Shown: positions 22,615-31,164 of the stretch, in pieces
How positions within the stretch are numbered: position 1 is the stretch's first letter
Layout of the letters: every line of letters begins with the position of its first letter
Origin: Staphylococcus kloosii
GTDB lineage: Bacteria > Bacillota > Bacilli > Staphylococcales > Staphylococcaceae
Assembly (NCBI RefSeq): GCF_003019255.1
Contig: NZ_CP027846.1
Coordinates: forward strand, 2,170,001 to 2,234,000
Length of the DNA: 64,000 nt
Direction: 5' to 3'
Notes under the pieces: model-generated
What the model was told of the DNA's origin: nothing
The model's database searches: none
The model's input: only the letters and a program-made list of their open reading frames with translations
Program-made: the position numbers and the translations under genes

Positions 22615-23790
22615 ATGGTTACTCAAAAGAAAAAATTGTTGATAATTACTGGTTCCTTTGGTAATGGCCATTTACAAGTGACGCAAAGTGTTGTCAATGA
22701 ACTTAATTCGATGAACCTTGAAAACTTAACAGTCATTGAACATGATTTGTTTTTGGAAGCTCACCCGATATTAACGACTATATGTAAAAAATGGTATATC
22801 AATAGTTTTAAATACTTTAGAAATATGTATAAAAACTTTTACTATAGTAGACCGGAAGAATTAGATAAATGTTTTTATAAATATTATGGTTTAAATAAAT
22901 TAATCAACTTATTGTTAAAAGAGAAACCGGATTTAATTCTATTAACATTCCCTACGCCGGTTATGTCAGTACTAACTGAGCAATTTAATATTAATATTCC
23001 AATAGCAACTGTAATGACAGACTACAGAATGCATAAAAACTGGATTACGCCTTACTCAGAAAGATATTATTTAGCAACTGAAGATTTAAAAGACGAGTTT
23101 GCTTCTATCGGTATACCACAACATAAAATAAAAGTTACTGGTATACCTATTGCAGATAAATTTGAAGAAGATATAGACAAAGAACATTGGTTAACTCAAA
23201 ATGGTTTAGATCCAACCAAACCAACTATCTTAATGTCTGCCGGTGCTTTTGGAGTTTCTAAAGGCTTTGATCAGATGATTAAAGAAATATTAGCACAAAG
23301 TCCACATTCTCAAATTGTTATGATTTGTGGTAAAAGTAAAGAACTAAAACGTAATTTAGCTGCACAATTTAAAAATTACGATAATGTTCTAATACTAGGC
23401 TACACGCAACATATGAATGAATGGATGGCATCTAGTCAATTAATGATTACGAAACCAGGCGGTATTACAATATCAGAAGCTTTGACACGTCAGATACCTA
23501 TGGTCTTTTTAAATCCTGCACCAGGACAAGAACTAGAAAATGCTCATTATTTCACTGACAAAGGCTATGGCAAAATTGCTTATACGCCAAATGATGCAAT
23601 TAATATCGTATCAGACCTCACAAATCATCCAGAACAATTAGCAGCTATGGCTAAACATATGGATGAATCTCGGGTTAGTTATTCAACTTATAAATTATGT
23701 CGCGATTTATTAGATTTATTACATCACTCTACACAATATGAAGAAGTGTATGGAAAGGTACCTTTATATGCAAAATTCTTCGTTAAATAA
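22615..23790 (+). CDS. ugtP: Processive diacylglycerol beta-glucosyltransferase
   Basis: ATG at 22615 follows GGAGGGTGACTGAA and gives 391 residues, the same length as S. aureus UgtP (YpfP). It is a GT28-type enzyme with an N-terminal MGDG-synthase fold (ITGSFGNGHLQVTQSVVNEL) and a C-terminal UDP-glucose site (ITKPGGITISEALTRQIPMV, then NPAPGQELENA). It makes diglucosyl-diacylglycerol on the inner membrane face, the glycolipid anchor of lipoteichoic acid. The ltaA gene overlaps its end by 23 bases, so flippase and synthase are co-expressed. Confidence 0.97.
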   Translation: MVTQKKKLLIITGSFGNGHLQVTQSVVNELNSMNLENLTVIEHDLFLEAHPILTTICKKWYINSFKYFRNMYKNFYYSRPEELDKCFYKYYGLNKLINLLLKEKPDLILLTFPTPVMSVLTEQFNINIPIATVMTDYRMHKNWITPYSERYYLATEDLKDEFASIGIPQHKIKVTGIPIADKFEEDIDKEHWLTQNGLDPTKPTILMSAGAFGVSKGFDQMIKEILAQSPHSQIVMICGKSKELKRNLAAQFKNYDNVLILGYTQHMNEWMASSQLMITKPGGITISEALTRQIPMVFLNPAPGQELENAHYFTDKGYGKIAYTPNDAINIVSDLTNHPEQLAAMAKHMDESRVSYSTYKLCRDLLDLLHHSTQYEEVYGKVPLYAKFFVK

Positions 23791-24961
23791 TTTTAAACAA
23801 AGTAACAATTTCATTATTATGCTTGTAATCTTATTTTTAATGGAATTTGCACGTGGTATGTATATATTAAGTTACTTATCACTACTACCCACGGCAACTA
23901 CTATAGCGGTAGGTATTACATCTACTGCTATTTCTATTCATTTTATTTCAGATGCGGCAACTAATTTTGTTATTGGTTTTCTACTCAAAAGATTTGGCTC
24001 TAAAATAGTATTAACATCTGGATTTTTACTCGCCTTTGCTAGTTTATTTTTAGTTATTTGGTTACCAACTAATCCTATCATTTTAATTGCCAGTGCAATG
24101 TTACTCGGTATCGCTGTTAGCCCGATTTGGGTTATCATGCTTGCTAGCGTCGAAGAAAAAAGCCGTGGTAAACAAATGGGCTACGTTTATTTCGCATGGT
24201 TGTTAGGTTTACTTGTTGGTATGATTACTATGAATCTTATCTTCAAGTTCGATCCAACAAACTTTGCATTTATGATGTCCCTAGTAGTCTTAATCGCATG
24301 GATATTATATTACTTCGTCAAAATTAGACTAACAAATTATAATACTCGCCCTGTATCAGAACAATTAGGACAAATTGTAGATGTTACTAAAAAGCATTTG
24401 ATTTTATTTCCAGGTATCTTGTTACAAGGTGCTTCAATAACTGCTTTAGTACCAATTTTACCTATTTATGCTACGAAAGTTGTCGGCGTCTCTACTGTCG
24501 AATATACAATCGCCATTATAATAGGTGGTGTCGGTTGTGCAATCTCAATGTTATTCTTATCTAAAATTATTGATAACAACGGCAAAACATTTATGTATGC
24601 CATGATTTTTGGCGGTTTTGTGTTATACGCCATTATGATATTTGCACTTTCTCTTATTACAAATATTTATATTGTATGGGGATTAGCAATATTTATCGGT
24701 TTGATGTATGGCTTATTATTACCAGCATGGAATACGTTTATGGCTGCACACATTCACCCTGACGAACAAGAAGAAACATGGGGCGTCTTTAATAGTATCC
24801 AAGGTTTTGGTTCTATGATAGGACCTATCGTTGGTGGACTTATTAAAGAATTCACTAAAAGTGTTAATAACACATTTTATTTCTCAGCAGCTGTCTTTTT
24901 ACTACTGGCAATATTTTATGGTTATTACTTTATTTCAAATAAAAATAAGCAAACACATTAA
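23768..24961 (+). CDS. ltaA: Glycolipid flippase of lipoteichoic acid anchor
   Basis: I start at ATG 23768 (MQNSSLNNF), behind AAGGTACC within the ugtP end, because the S. aureus protein begins at this point. The 397-residue MFS protein has 12 membrane helices, with MEFARGMYILSYLSLLPT in helix 1 and EEKSRGKQMGYVYFAWLLG in the helix 4 loop region. LtaA moves diglucosyl-diacylglycerol to the outer leaflet, where LTA is assembled. It overlaps ugtP by 23 bases. A strong terminator follows directly. Confidence 0.95.
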   Translation: MQNSSLNNFKQSNNFIIMLVILFLMEFARGMYILSYLSLLPTATTIAVGITSTAISIHFISDAATNFVIGFLLKRFGSKIVLTSGFLLAFASLFLVIWLPTNPIILIASAMLLGIAVSPIWVIMLASVEEKSRGKQMGYVYFAWLLGLLVGMITMNLIFKFDPTNFAFMMSLVVLIAWILYYFVKIRLTNYNTRPVSEQLGQIVDVTKKHLILFPGILLQGASITALVPILPIYATKVVGVSTVEYTIAIIIGGVGCAISMLFLSKIIDNNGKTFMYAMIFGGFVLYAIMIFALSLITNIYIVWGLAIFIGLMYGLLLPAWNTFMAAHIHPDEQEETWGVFNSIQGFGSMIGPIVGGLIKEFTKSVNNTFYFSAAVFLLLAIFYGYYFISNKNKQTH

Positions 24962-24965
24962 AAAA

Positions 24966-24997
24966 CGTGTTATACGAAATGTATAACACGCTTTTTT
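24966..24997. terminator. Bidirectional terminator after ltaA
   Basis: CGTGTTATAC and GTATAACACG form a perfect 10-bp stem around GAAAT, with A and T tracts. It serves ltaA and the convergent yjcG homologue. Confidence 0.88.
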
Positions 24998-25017
24998 ATT
25001 CAAACTTATATCGGGAA

Positions 25018-25527
25018 TCAAGCTAAATTAAATGTTTCTTCAACTTCCCATTTTTCGTCAGCATCATTGTATTTAACTAATGATAATTCTTCAATTGTTT
25101 CTTTATAATCAATACCAGCTAATTTTAGCTGACCGTATATATCTTCAAATTCTTGGCTAGTCAAGCCTTGTGCAATTGTGAAATGCGGCACAAATGGATG
25201 CTCTGCTTTCCCATAAAAATCTTCAGTATTAAATTTATCGAACAATTGTTGTAATGCATCAGTTTTTTCAACTTTGAAATAAATTACGTTATTAGTTGGC
25301 GCAAATGTAGATGCTTTAGTCGCATGTACATCGATTGCCGGACTACCTTCAATTCGTTTTTTAATGTCCTCTTTTACCGCTTCATATTCACTATCATCGA
25401 TAGTAAAATGTCCCTTTACAGTAATGTGTGGCATAATTGTTGCATAATGAGAATCATAACGCTTTCTGTATGCGTTTACCTCATCTTGCAATGCCTTTGA
25501 CGGAATTAATGCTAATCCTAAAATCAT
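25018..25527 (-). CDS. YjcG-like 2H phosphoesterase
   Basis: ATG at 25527 follows AAAGGAGGAATTTCA. The 169-residue protein has the two H-x-T/S-x motifs of the 2H (LigT-like) phosphoesterases: PHITVKGHF (about residue 33) and PHFTIAQGL (about residue 115). It matches the YjcG family of Bacillales. Members may act on 2',5' or cyclic phosphodiesters, but the substrate is unknown. A putative esterase gene (yjcH-like) lies upstream on the same strand, a pairing also known in Bacillus. Confidence 0.88.
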   Translation of the reverse strand: MILGLALIPSKALQDEVNAYRKRYDSHYATIMPHITVKGHFTIDDSEYEAVKEDIKKRIEGSPAIDVHATKASTFAPTNNVIYFKVEKTDALQQLFDKFNTEDFYGKAEHPFVPHFTIAQGLTSQEFEDIYGQLKLAGIDYKETIEELSLVKYNDADEKWEVEETFNLA

Positions 25528-25622
25528 TGAAATTCCTCCTTTGTTTAACATATTACCATTATATCAAATTTTAGAAAATTTCGTTACTTTAAACATCAAT
25601 TAGTCTAAAAATTTATATATAT

Positions 25623-26369
25623 TTAAAATGAAATATTATCCGACAAAAAATATGTCAACATATCATTTAGCAATGGCTTCCATGATTTCCATCGATGTCC
25701 CCCATCAAATTCTTCATAATGATAACTAAGATTATATGAATTTAGTAATTGATTTAATTCTCTATTAGGTGTTAAAAAGTTAGCACGTTTACCATTGGTT
25801 GGTAATTCAAAATCTTCTTCTTCTAAGCCTACAGCATGCCAAATAGATAAATTATCTTTAAGCTGACAGCGTTCTAATAATTCAGTAATCACATCATCGT
25901 GTTGAGGGCTTAATACGCCAACTTGGCTAAATATTCTTGGATATGAAAGTGCAGTAACCAATGCGACACTTCCAGCCAGACTATCACCAAATAGAATACG
26001 TCCATTGCCTACTTTAAATGTAGGGAAATGTTGATCAACATATGGTAGAATTTCTTTCGCCATTGCTTTAATTGTTAGTGGCGTTCTCTCACCTTGTGGA
26101 TGAAACTCCGCTCTTCTTTTGTCTACCGTTTCATAATGAAAACCAACTATAATTGCACGTTCTACCTTGTTTGCCTCTCTTAACTTTTCATAAGTTCTAT
26201 GAATTTGACCAAAGCTGAAGAAATCTTTGCCATCAAAACAAAATATCACTTTGTATTTGAATAAAGATGTGTAATCTTTAGGTAAGTAAATAGATAATGT
26301 GACATCTCTTTCTAATACTTCACTTTTAAAATCTATTTTATTAATCTTTCCTGCTTGAAATTCGGTCAT
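25623..26369 (-). CDS. Putative esterase (YjcH-like)
   Basis: The 248-residue protein is an alpha/beta hydrolase of the esterase-D/Fes-like family. The nucleophile elbow is GDSLAGS (Ser about residue 121) and the catalytic His lies in FDGGHRWKSW near the C-terminus. An Asp or Glu in between completes the triad. It has no signal peptide. The substrate is unknown; relatives hydrolyse ferric siderophore esters or acyl esters. Ahead of its ATG is AGGAGGCGC. It lies 95 bases upstream of the yjcG homologue. Confidence 0.85.
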   Translation of the reverse strand: MTEFQAGKINKIDFKSEVLERDVTLSIYLPKDYTSLFKYKVIFCFDGKDFFSFGQIHRTYEKLREANKVERAIIVGFHYETVDKRRAEFHPQGERTPLTIKAMAKEILPYVDQHFPTFKVGNGRILFGDSLAGSVALVTALSYPRIFSQVGVLSPQHDDVITELLERCQLKDNLSIWHAVGLEEEDFELPTNGKRANFLTPNRELNQLLNSYNLSYHYEEFDGGHRWKSWKPLLNDMLTYFLSDNISF

Positions 26370-26433
26370 AAATATAGCGCCTCCTAGATATCTTATCGCT
26401 ATTGTATCAAGAGACGCTATATTTTAAAATATT

Positions 26434-28008
26434 CTATTTTTGATTACTTTCCTTTTTTAAACGATTTGGATAATCGTGAAGCCAAAATACTGCGTTTGAT
26501 AATTTTTTAGGATCTGGTTTATAAATTGCATTTTTACCACTGCCCAATTTTTTCTTCTGGAATTCATAATCTTTCAACGCATTAATAGCTGGTTTATGCA
26601 ATATCCAAATGGCTATAATATTTAACCAAGCCATTAAACCTACGCCTAAATCACCCATGCCCCATGCAGCCTCTGCCGTTTTAACTGCACCAAATATAGT
26701 AGCAGCAATCAAGACAATTCGCGTAACATTTATCCATATTTGAGTGACAGTATTACTTTTATTTCGTGTTAAATAAGTAATATTCGTTTCAGAAATATAG
26801 TAGTAAGCTAGTATAGTTGTAAATGCAAAGAAGAATAATGCTATGGCAATAAAGTAAGAACCGATACCTGAGAAGTTAGGATCAAAATGGAAATTACTGC
26901 CTTGGAACGCCTTATCAATACCTGCTTGAGCGTACATTGCCGTACCTGTGTAATCTCTACCTCCATCAGACATAGGCTGGAATATGCCGTTATTCTCGAT
27001 TAATCTAGGTCCACCACTACTCGTAGTGCCACCATCTGTAACATTGTATGTACCTGATAATAAAATAATAAGTCCAGTTGCCGTACATACAAATAATGTA
27101 TCAACATAAACAGAGAACGCTTGAACTAGACCTTGTTTAGCTGGATGTGAAACCTCTGCCGCAGAAGCTGCGTGTGGTCCAGTACCTTGACCAGCTTCAT
27201 TAGAATAAAGTCCACGTTTAACTCCAATTTCAATCATTGCACCAACAATACCACCAAATGCTGCCTCCATCCCGAATGCAGATTTAAAGATAAGTGCGAA
27301 CAATGTTGGAACTTGATCAACATTTATAAAAATAATGATAACCGCCATCAATATATATGCGATAGCCATGAAAGGAACGATAGCAGTTGCCGCATTGGCA
27401 ATCCATTTAATACCCCCGAATATAATTAAAGCTAACAACACAGCTAACCCAATCGCAATGATCCATGGGTTTAAACTAAAAGCGTTTTTCATAGAACTTG
27501 CAATAGCGTTTGACTGCACGCCTGGCAGTAGCAAGCCTACTGAAATGACAGTAACAATCGCGAAAATTAAGCCGTAAATTTTACCAACTTTACCTTTAAT
27601 TCCATATTCAATATAGAATGCAGGTCCACCACGATATTCCCCTTTTTCTTCACGTTTAAAAATTTGTCCCAACGTAGATTCGATAAATGCACTACTGGCA
27701 CCTAGAAATGCAGTAGCCCACATCCAGAAAATAGCACCAGGACCACCGATAAATATTGCAGTTGAAACACCGACAATGTTACCTGTTCCAACACGGCCTG
27801 CTAATGACAGTGCGATTGCTTGGAAACTAGATATACCAGTCGGTGATTTCTCCCCTTGAAACATTAAGCGAATCATTTCTTTGAAGTGTCTGACTTGGAA
27901 GAAACGCATCATTAGTGAAAACAGTATACCAGTAAGTAATAAGCCGTAGACTAGCGCTTTACTCCATACAATACCATTTAACCAAGTTACGAAATTCTCT
28001 AACATAAC
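26434..28008 (-). CDS. Alanine/sodium symporter, AGCS family
   Basis: ATG at 28008 (MLENFVTWLNGIVW) follows AAGGGGATGAGG and gives 524 residues with about 11 membrane helices. Family signatures are GVSTAIFIGGPGAIFWMWAT, GRVGTGNI and NEAGQGTGPHAAAS-type sequence (here YSNEAGQGTGPHAASAAE). It imports alanine or glycine with Na+, as AlsT of Bacillus does; a glutamine-linked role has been reported for AlsT homologues in staphylococci. The leader contains a perfect palindrome (28024-28044) just after a good promoter. Confidence 0.93.
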   Translation of the reverse strand, partial: VMLENFVTWLNGIVWSKALVYGLLLTGILFSLMMRFFQVRHFKEMIRLMFQGEKSPTGISSFQAIALSLAGRVGTGNIVGVSTAIFIGGPGAIFWMWATAFLGASSAFIESTLGQIFKREEKGEYRGGPAFYIEYGIKGKVGKIYGLIFAIVTVISVGLLLPGVQSNAIASSMKNAFSLNPWIIAIGLAVLLALIIFGGIKWIANAATAIVPFMAIAYILMAVIIIFINVDQVPTLFALIFKSAFGMEAAFGGIVGAMIEIGVKRGLYSNEAGQGTGPHAASAAEVSHPAKQGLVQAFSVYVDTLFVCTATGLIILLSGTYNVTDGGTTSSGGPRLIENNGIFQPMSDGGRDYTGTAMYAQAGIDKAFQGSNFHFDPNFSGIGSYFIAIALFFFAFTTILAYYYISETNITYLTRNKSNTVTQIWINVTRIVLIAATIFGAVKTAEAAWGMGDLGVGLMAWLNIIAIWILHKPAINALKDYEFQKKKLGSGKNAIYKPDPKKLSNAVFWLHDYPNRLKKESNQK

Positions 28009-28023
28009 CTCATCCCCTTTATT

Positions 28024-28044
28024 ATATGTCACCTTATGACATAT
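28024..28044. promoter_or_regulatory. Palindrome at the symporter transcription start
   Basis: ATATGTCA-CCTTA-TGACATAT has perfect 8-bp arms. It lies immediately downstream of the predicted transcription start of the symporter gene and ends 15 bases before its start codon. Its location is ideal for a repressor site. Confidence 0.6.
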
Positions 28045-28052
28045 TTTTTATT

Positions 28053-28081
28053 ATTATACACACAAACTATAATCCGCACAA
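28053..28081 (-). promoter_or_regulatory. Promoter of the AGCS symporter gene
   Basis: TTGTGC (28081-28076), 17 bases and TATAAT (28058-28053) lie on the minus strand, with a start expected near 28046. Confidence 0.7.
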
Positions 28082-28404
28082 TGTATTTATAAAGTTATAT
28101 TTTTTATAATGAATTTAATAATTTATATTCCGTTTGTGTTATAATTTTGCCACACTCTTGCTAAATAAAAATTAGAATTACATCAATTGATTCTTTTAAC
28201 AATTATATGTGACTATTTGCTATATTTAAGTAAATTGTTAAAAAATAAATAATTAATTAATAAGCCGAAGTTTTCTATCGATGTGCTTAGTAGTTATGTA
28301 TTTTCAAATAAAAATTTTATTTTAATCTTTATGTATTTTCGACTTTTGTTCACAATCTATATAAGATATACTTAGCTATAGTAAATTTTTAGGAGGCACC
28401 ATTT
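28082..28404. other. Gene-free AT-rich intergenic region
   Basis: Between the symporter promoter and the AI-2E family gene I see no open frame with a ribosome site, no strong hairpin and no repeat. The last 60 bases presumably hold the promoter of the downstream gene; TATACT near 28366 is the best -10 candidate. Confidence 0.4.
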
Positions 28405-29490
28405 ATGTTAAATAAGGTGTGGTTTAGAACAGGTATAGGATTAATCATACTGTTTCTAATCATCAAATTAATTATGGAAGTGCATGTAATTTTCTTACCA
28501 TTCTTAATTATCATGCAATCTGTACTAATCCCATTTATACTTAGTGGATTTTTATTTTATATTTGTTTACCATTTCAAAAGATCTTAGAAAAAAATAATG
28601 TCCCTAGATGGGGCAGTATATTGATTATTTTCATCGGACTTATTATTATCATTGGTATTGTCGTTGGAATCGTCGGACCACTTATAGTTGATCAAATCAA
28701 TAACTTGATCCAACAAATTCCATCGTTACAACATGAAGTCCAAAATCTAGTCAATTATGCATTGAACCAAATGGAACGATTACCAAGTGATGTCACAGAT
28801 AGAATTAATAAAGTTGTAAAATCTATGGGTGATAATGTAACTGGTATTTTATCAAATTCATTAGGTTATATTACGTCATTTATTTCAACTTTATTCTTAC
28901 TCATTATGGTTCCTTTCTTCTTAATTTATATGTTGAAAGACCATGAACGTTTCATTCCTTTTATCGCAAGATTATTTAAAGGTGATAGAAAAGTATTTGC
29001 TGTAGACTTATTAAAAGATTTAAATGAAACTTTAAAATCTTATATACAAGGTCAAGTCACAGTAAGTTTAATTTTAGGACTTATTCTGTACATCGGTTAC
29101 TCTATCGTTGGATTAAAATACACATTACTACTAGTTATGTTTGCAATTGTAGCTAACATGATTCCTTTCTTAGGGCCATGGATGGCCTTTACGCCAGCTG
29201 CGATTATTTCAATTATCCAAGGACCAAGTTCATTTATTTGGGTTTGTATTATTACATTGATTGCACAACAATTAGAAGGTAACGTTATTACACCAAATGT
29301 TATGGGTAAATCATTAAACATTCACCCATTAACAATTATCGTAGTAATACTAGCTGCAGGTAACCTTGGTGGATTTGCGCTTATATTAGTAGCTGTGCCA
29401 CTGTATGCAGTAATCAAATGTATTGTACGTAATGTCTTTAACTATCGTCAGAAAATCGTCGATAAAGCTAATAGCAACGTTGTAGATTAG
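28405..29490 (+). CDS. AI-2E family transporter
   Basis: The 361-residue protein has about eight membrane helices and the AI-2E exporter family core, including PFFLIYMLKDHERF, the RPF-like region around YIQGQVTVSLILGLILYIGY and IPFLGPWMAFTPAAII, and the end part GGFALILVAVPLYAVIKC. Translation starts behind AGGAGGCACC. Family members transport varied substrates including Na+/H+ or autoinducer. The substrate here is unknown. It is monocistronic with a strong terminator. Confidence 0.9.
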   Translation: MLNKVWFRTGIGLIILFLIIKLIMEVHVIFLPFLIIMQSVLIPFILSGFLFYICLPFQKILEKNNVPRWGSILIIFIGLIIIIGIVVGIVGPLIVDQINNLIQQIPSLQHEVQNLVNYALNQMERLPSDVTDRINKVVKSMGDNVTGILSNSLGYITSFISTLFLLIMVPFFLIYMLKDHERFIPFIARLFKGDRKVFAVDLLKDLNETLKSYIQGQVTVSLILGLILYIGYSIVGLKYTLLLVMFAIVANMIPFLGPWMAFTPAAIISIIQGPSSFIWVCIITLIAQQLEGNVITPNVMGKSLNIHPLTIIVVILAAGNLGGFALILVAVPLYAVIKCIVRNVFNYRQKIVDKANSNVVD

Positions 29491-29503
29491 TTGTAATTAA
29501 AAT

Positions 29504-29546
29504 AAAGCAGATGACTACTTTGAATTTAAGTAGTCATCTGCTTTTT
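29504..29546 (+). terminator. Terminator after the AI-2E gene
   Basis: AAAGCAGATGACTACTT and AAGTAGTCATCTGCTTT form a perfect 17-bp stem, followed by T-rich sequence. Confidence 0.92.
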
Positions 29547-29649
29547 CTTTTTGAGTTAATTATTTGAGACATAATTTCTAACTTAAATTAAATAACACCT
29601 TATTCTACTGATTTATTCAGTAAAAATGAGGTACTATTTTTATAATCCA

Positions 29650-29752
29650 CGATTTTGTTCGTGCATGCTTGCCTTGATTTAGTAAAGTACGGTTCGAGCC
29701 TGTAGTCTCTCACTCATACGATTCCCTCAGGCGTCAGCACTTTACAAAATCG
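29650..29752 (+). repeat. Structured 103-bp element, copy A
   Basis: The element is bounded by CGATTTTGT (29650) and ACAAAATCG (to 29752), with inner complementary pairs GTAAAGT/ACTTTAC and CCTG/CAGG, so it can fold into a long imperfect hairpin. A near-identical copy lies inverted at 63834-63935. Similarity continues on to GAGGTGCCTTATG at 29837, the start of a transposase remnant. Confidence 0.75.
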
Positions 29753-30063
29753 TTACAAATTTTCAATTTTATACAAAAAAAGTACGCTTGTATAATTTAA
29801 TTAATCATGACAAAAACCAAATTAACGAGGTGCCTTATGTAAAAAAATTATGAAAAATAATTGTTTGGGAATACTTCAAATATATGACACAAAACTTGCT
29901 TTCAAATCCTGAAATTGAAAAAATCTATTAACAAAAAATTTGATGTAGAACCCGTTTTTGGATATTTGAAAGCTATTTTGGGTTTCAATCGTATGTCATT
30001 ACGGAGAAATCCAAAGTAAAACGCGAAATAGGAATTGTCTTAATGGCACCAAATATAAAAAAA

Positions 30064-30084
30064 TGGTAGCTCGAAGAGCTACCA
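30064..30084 (-). terminator. Hairpin terminator downstream of fabI
   Basis: TGGTAGCTC-GAA-GAGCTACCA is a perfect 9-bp stem. On the minus strand it is followed by seven T, so it would stop transcripts leaving fabI. It may derive from the IS end. Confidence 0.7.
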
Positions 30085-30108
30085 AAAAAGACTTTAAAAA
30101 TGAAATAC

Positions 30109-30142
30109 AGTGGAAATTCAATTTTATTAATGAATTTCCACT
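30109..30142. terminator. Hairpin between the IS remnant and fabI
   Basis: AGTGGAAATTCA and TGAATTTCCACT form a perfect 12-bp stem around an AT-only loop, 50 bases past the fabI stop. T-rich sequence follows on the plus strand and a looser T tract on the minus strand. Confidence 0.65.
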
Positions 30143-30191
30143 CTATTTTTACTTTCTATAATATTTCTGTATCAAACTCGTTTTGATTTTA

Positions 30192-30962
30192 TTATTTGAT
30201 TGCGTGGAAACCACTATCAACGTGAATATTTTCGCCAGTTACACCGCTTGAGAAGTCACTTAATAAATAAGCTGCTGTTTTACCTACTTCTTCTTGGTCT
30301 ACATTTCTTTTTAATGGTGCACGTTCTTCAATCTCTTTCAAGATAGTGTTAAAACCGCCTACACCTTTCGCGCTTAAAGTACGGATTGGACCTGCTGAAA
30401 TTGCGTTAACTCGAATGTTATCAGCACCTAAGTCAGCAGCTAAGTAACGAACGTTTGCTTCTAAACTCGCTTTAGCAACACCCATTACGTTGTAGTTTTG
30501 AACGGCATATTCGCCACCGATATAAGTAGTCGCTACGATACTACCACCTTCTGGCATTAACTTTTTAGCTTCTCTACCTACGATTGTTAATGAATATGAA
30601 CTAATATCTTGAGCTAATAAAAAGCCGTCTCTTGATGTATCTGAAAAACGTCCACGTAAGTCTTCAACATTACCAAAAGCGATTGAGTGATAAACACCGT
30701 CGATGTTACCTACGTCTTCACCAATTTTAGCAAAACCGTTAACTACGTCTTCATCATTTTGCACATCAATTTGATACATATGTAGTTCTTTTTGATCTAA
30801 TTGTTCTACTAATTTTTCTAATTCTTTTTTACTACGCTCTTTACGATAAGTAAAAATTAAATTTGCGCCTAAACTGTCTAAAACTTTTGCTACGCCAAAA
30901 CCAATACTACGTTTATTTGCAATACCCATAATGACGAAAGTTTTGTTTTCTAAACTAATCAT
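30192..30962 (-). CDS. fabI: Enoyl-ACP reductase FabI
   Basis: The 256-residue short-chain dehydrogenase begins KTFVIMGIANKRSIGFGVAK and reduces trans-2-enoyl-ACP in fatty-acid elongation, using NADPH in staphylococci. Catalytic residues are Tyr147, Tyr157 and Lys164 (NYNVMGVAKASLEAN). Ala95 and Phe204, the sites of known triclosan-resistance changes in S. aureus, have the wild-type residue, so the enzyme should be triclosan-sensitive. ATG follows AAAAGGAGTTAATCTC. It is monocistronic. An IS1182/IS1272-type remnant lies just downstream. Confidence 0.97.
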   Translation of the reverse strand: MISLENKTFVIMGIANKRSIGFGVAKVLDSLGANLIFTYRKERSKKELEKLVEQLDQKELHMYQIDVQNDEDVVNGFAKIGEDVGNIDGVYHSIAFGNVEDLRGRFSDTSRDGFLLAQDISSYSLTIVGREAKKLMPEGGSIVATTYIGGEYAVQNYNVMGVAKASLEANVRYLAADLGADNIRVNAISAGPIRTLSAKGVGGFNTILKEIEERAPLKRNVDQEEVGKTAAYLLSDFSSGVTGENIHVDSGFHAIK

Positions 30963-31119
30963 GAGATTAACTCCTTTTAATTATTATTTTTATATAGCAA
31001 CAACTATTTTTATAAGTGCCTGTGCTATTACTCATAATTAAATGCTTAATTATAACACTATATATTTTAACATTGCTAAGAAAGAATGAACAATTCTTTA
31101 TTATAAGAAAGATAAAATA

Positions 31120-31154
31120 ATTTGGATGTTTGTATTAATAACAAACATCCAAAT
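31120..31154 (-). terminator. Terminator after cpaA
   Basis: ATTTGGATGTTTGT and ACAAACATCCAAAT form a perfect 14-bp stem around a 7-base loop, 11 bases past the cpaA stop. Confidence 0.88.
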
Positions 31155-31164
31155 AGTAAACTTT

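Larger units (their letters stand above)
29650..30087 (+). mobile_element. Decayed IS1182/IS1272-type insertion sequence
   Basis: After the structured leader and AACGAGGTGCCTTATG, only fragments of a transposase remain. They include LLSNPEIEKIY, then in another frame KFDVEPVFGYLKAILGFNR, then EKSKVKREIGIVLMAPNIKK. These match the C-terminal end of IS1182-family transposases as remembered (FGYLKAILGFNR and KSKVKREIGIVLMA). Most of the gene is deleted and stops and frameshifts interrupt the rest. A hairpin at 30064-30084 may be the right end. The element is dead. Confidence 0.82.

Noticed and set aside
29689..29705. T-arm-like sequence GGTTCGAGCC in the structured repeat
   Set aside because: No acceptor stem, anticodon loop or D-arm can be built around it, and the copy at 63834-63935 has the same surroundings, so it is part of the repeat and not a tRNA.
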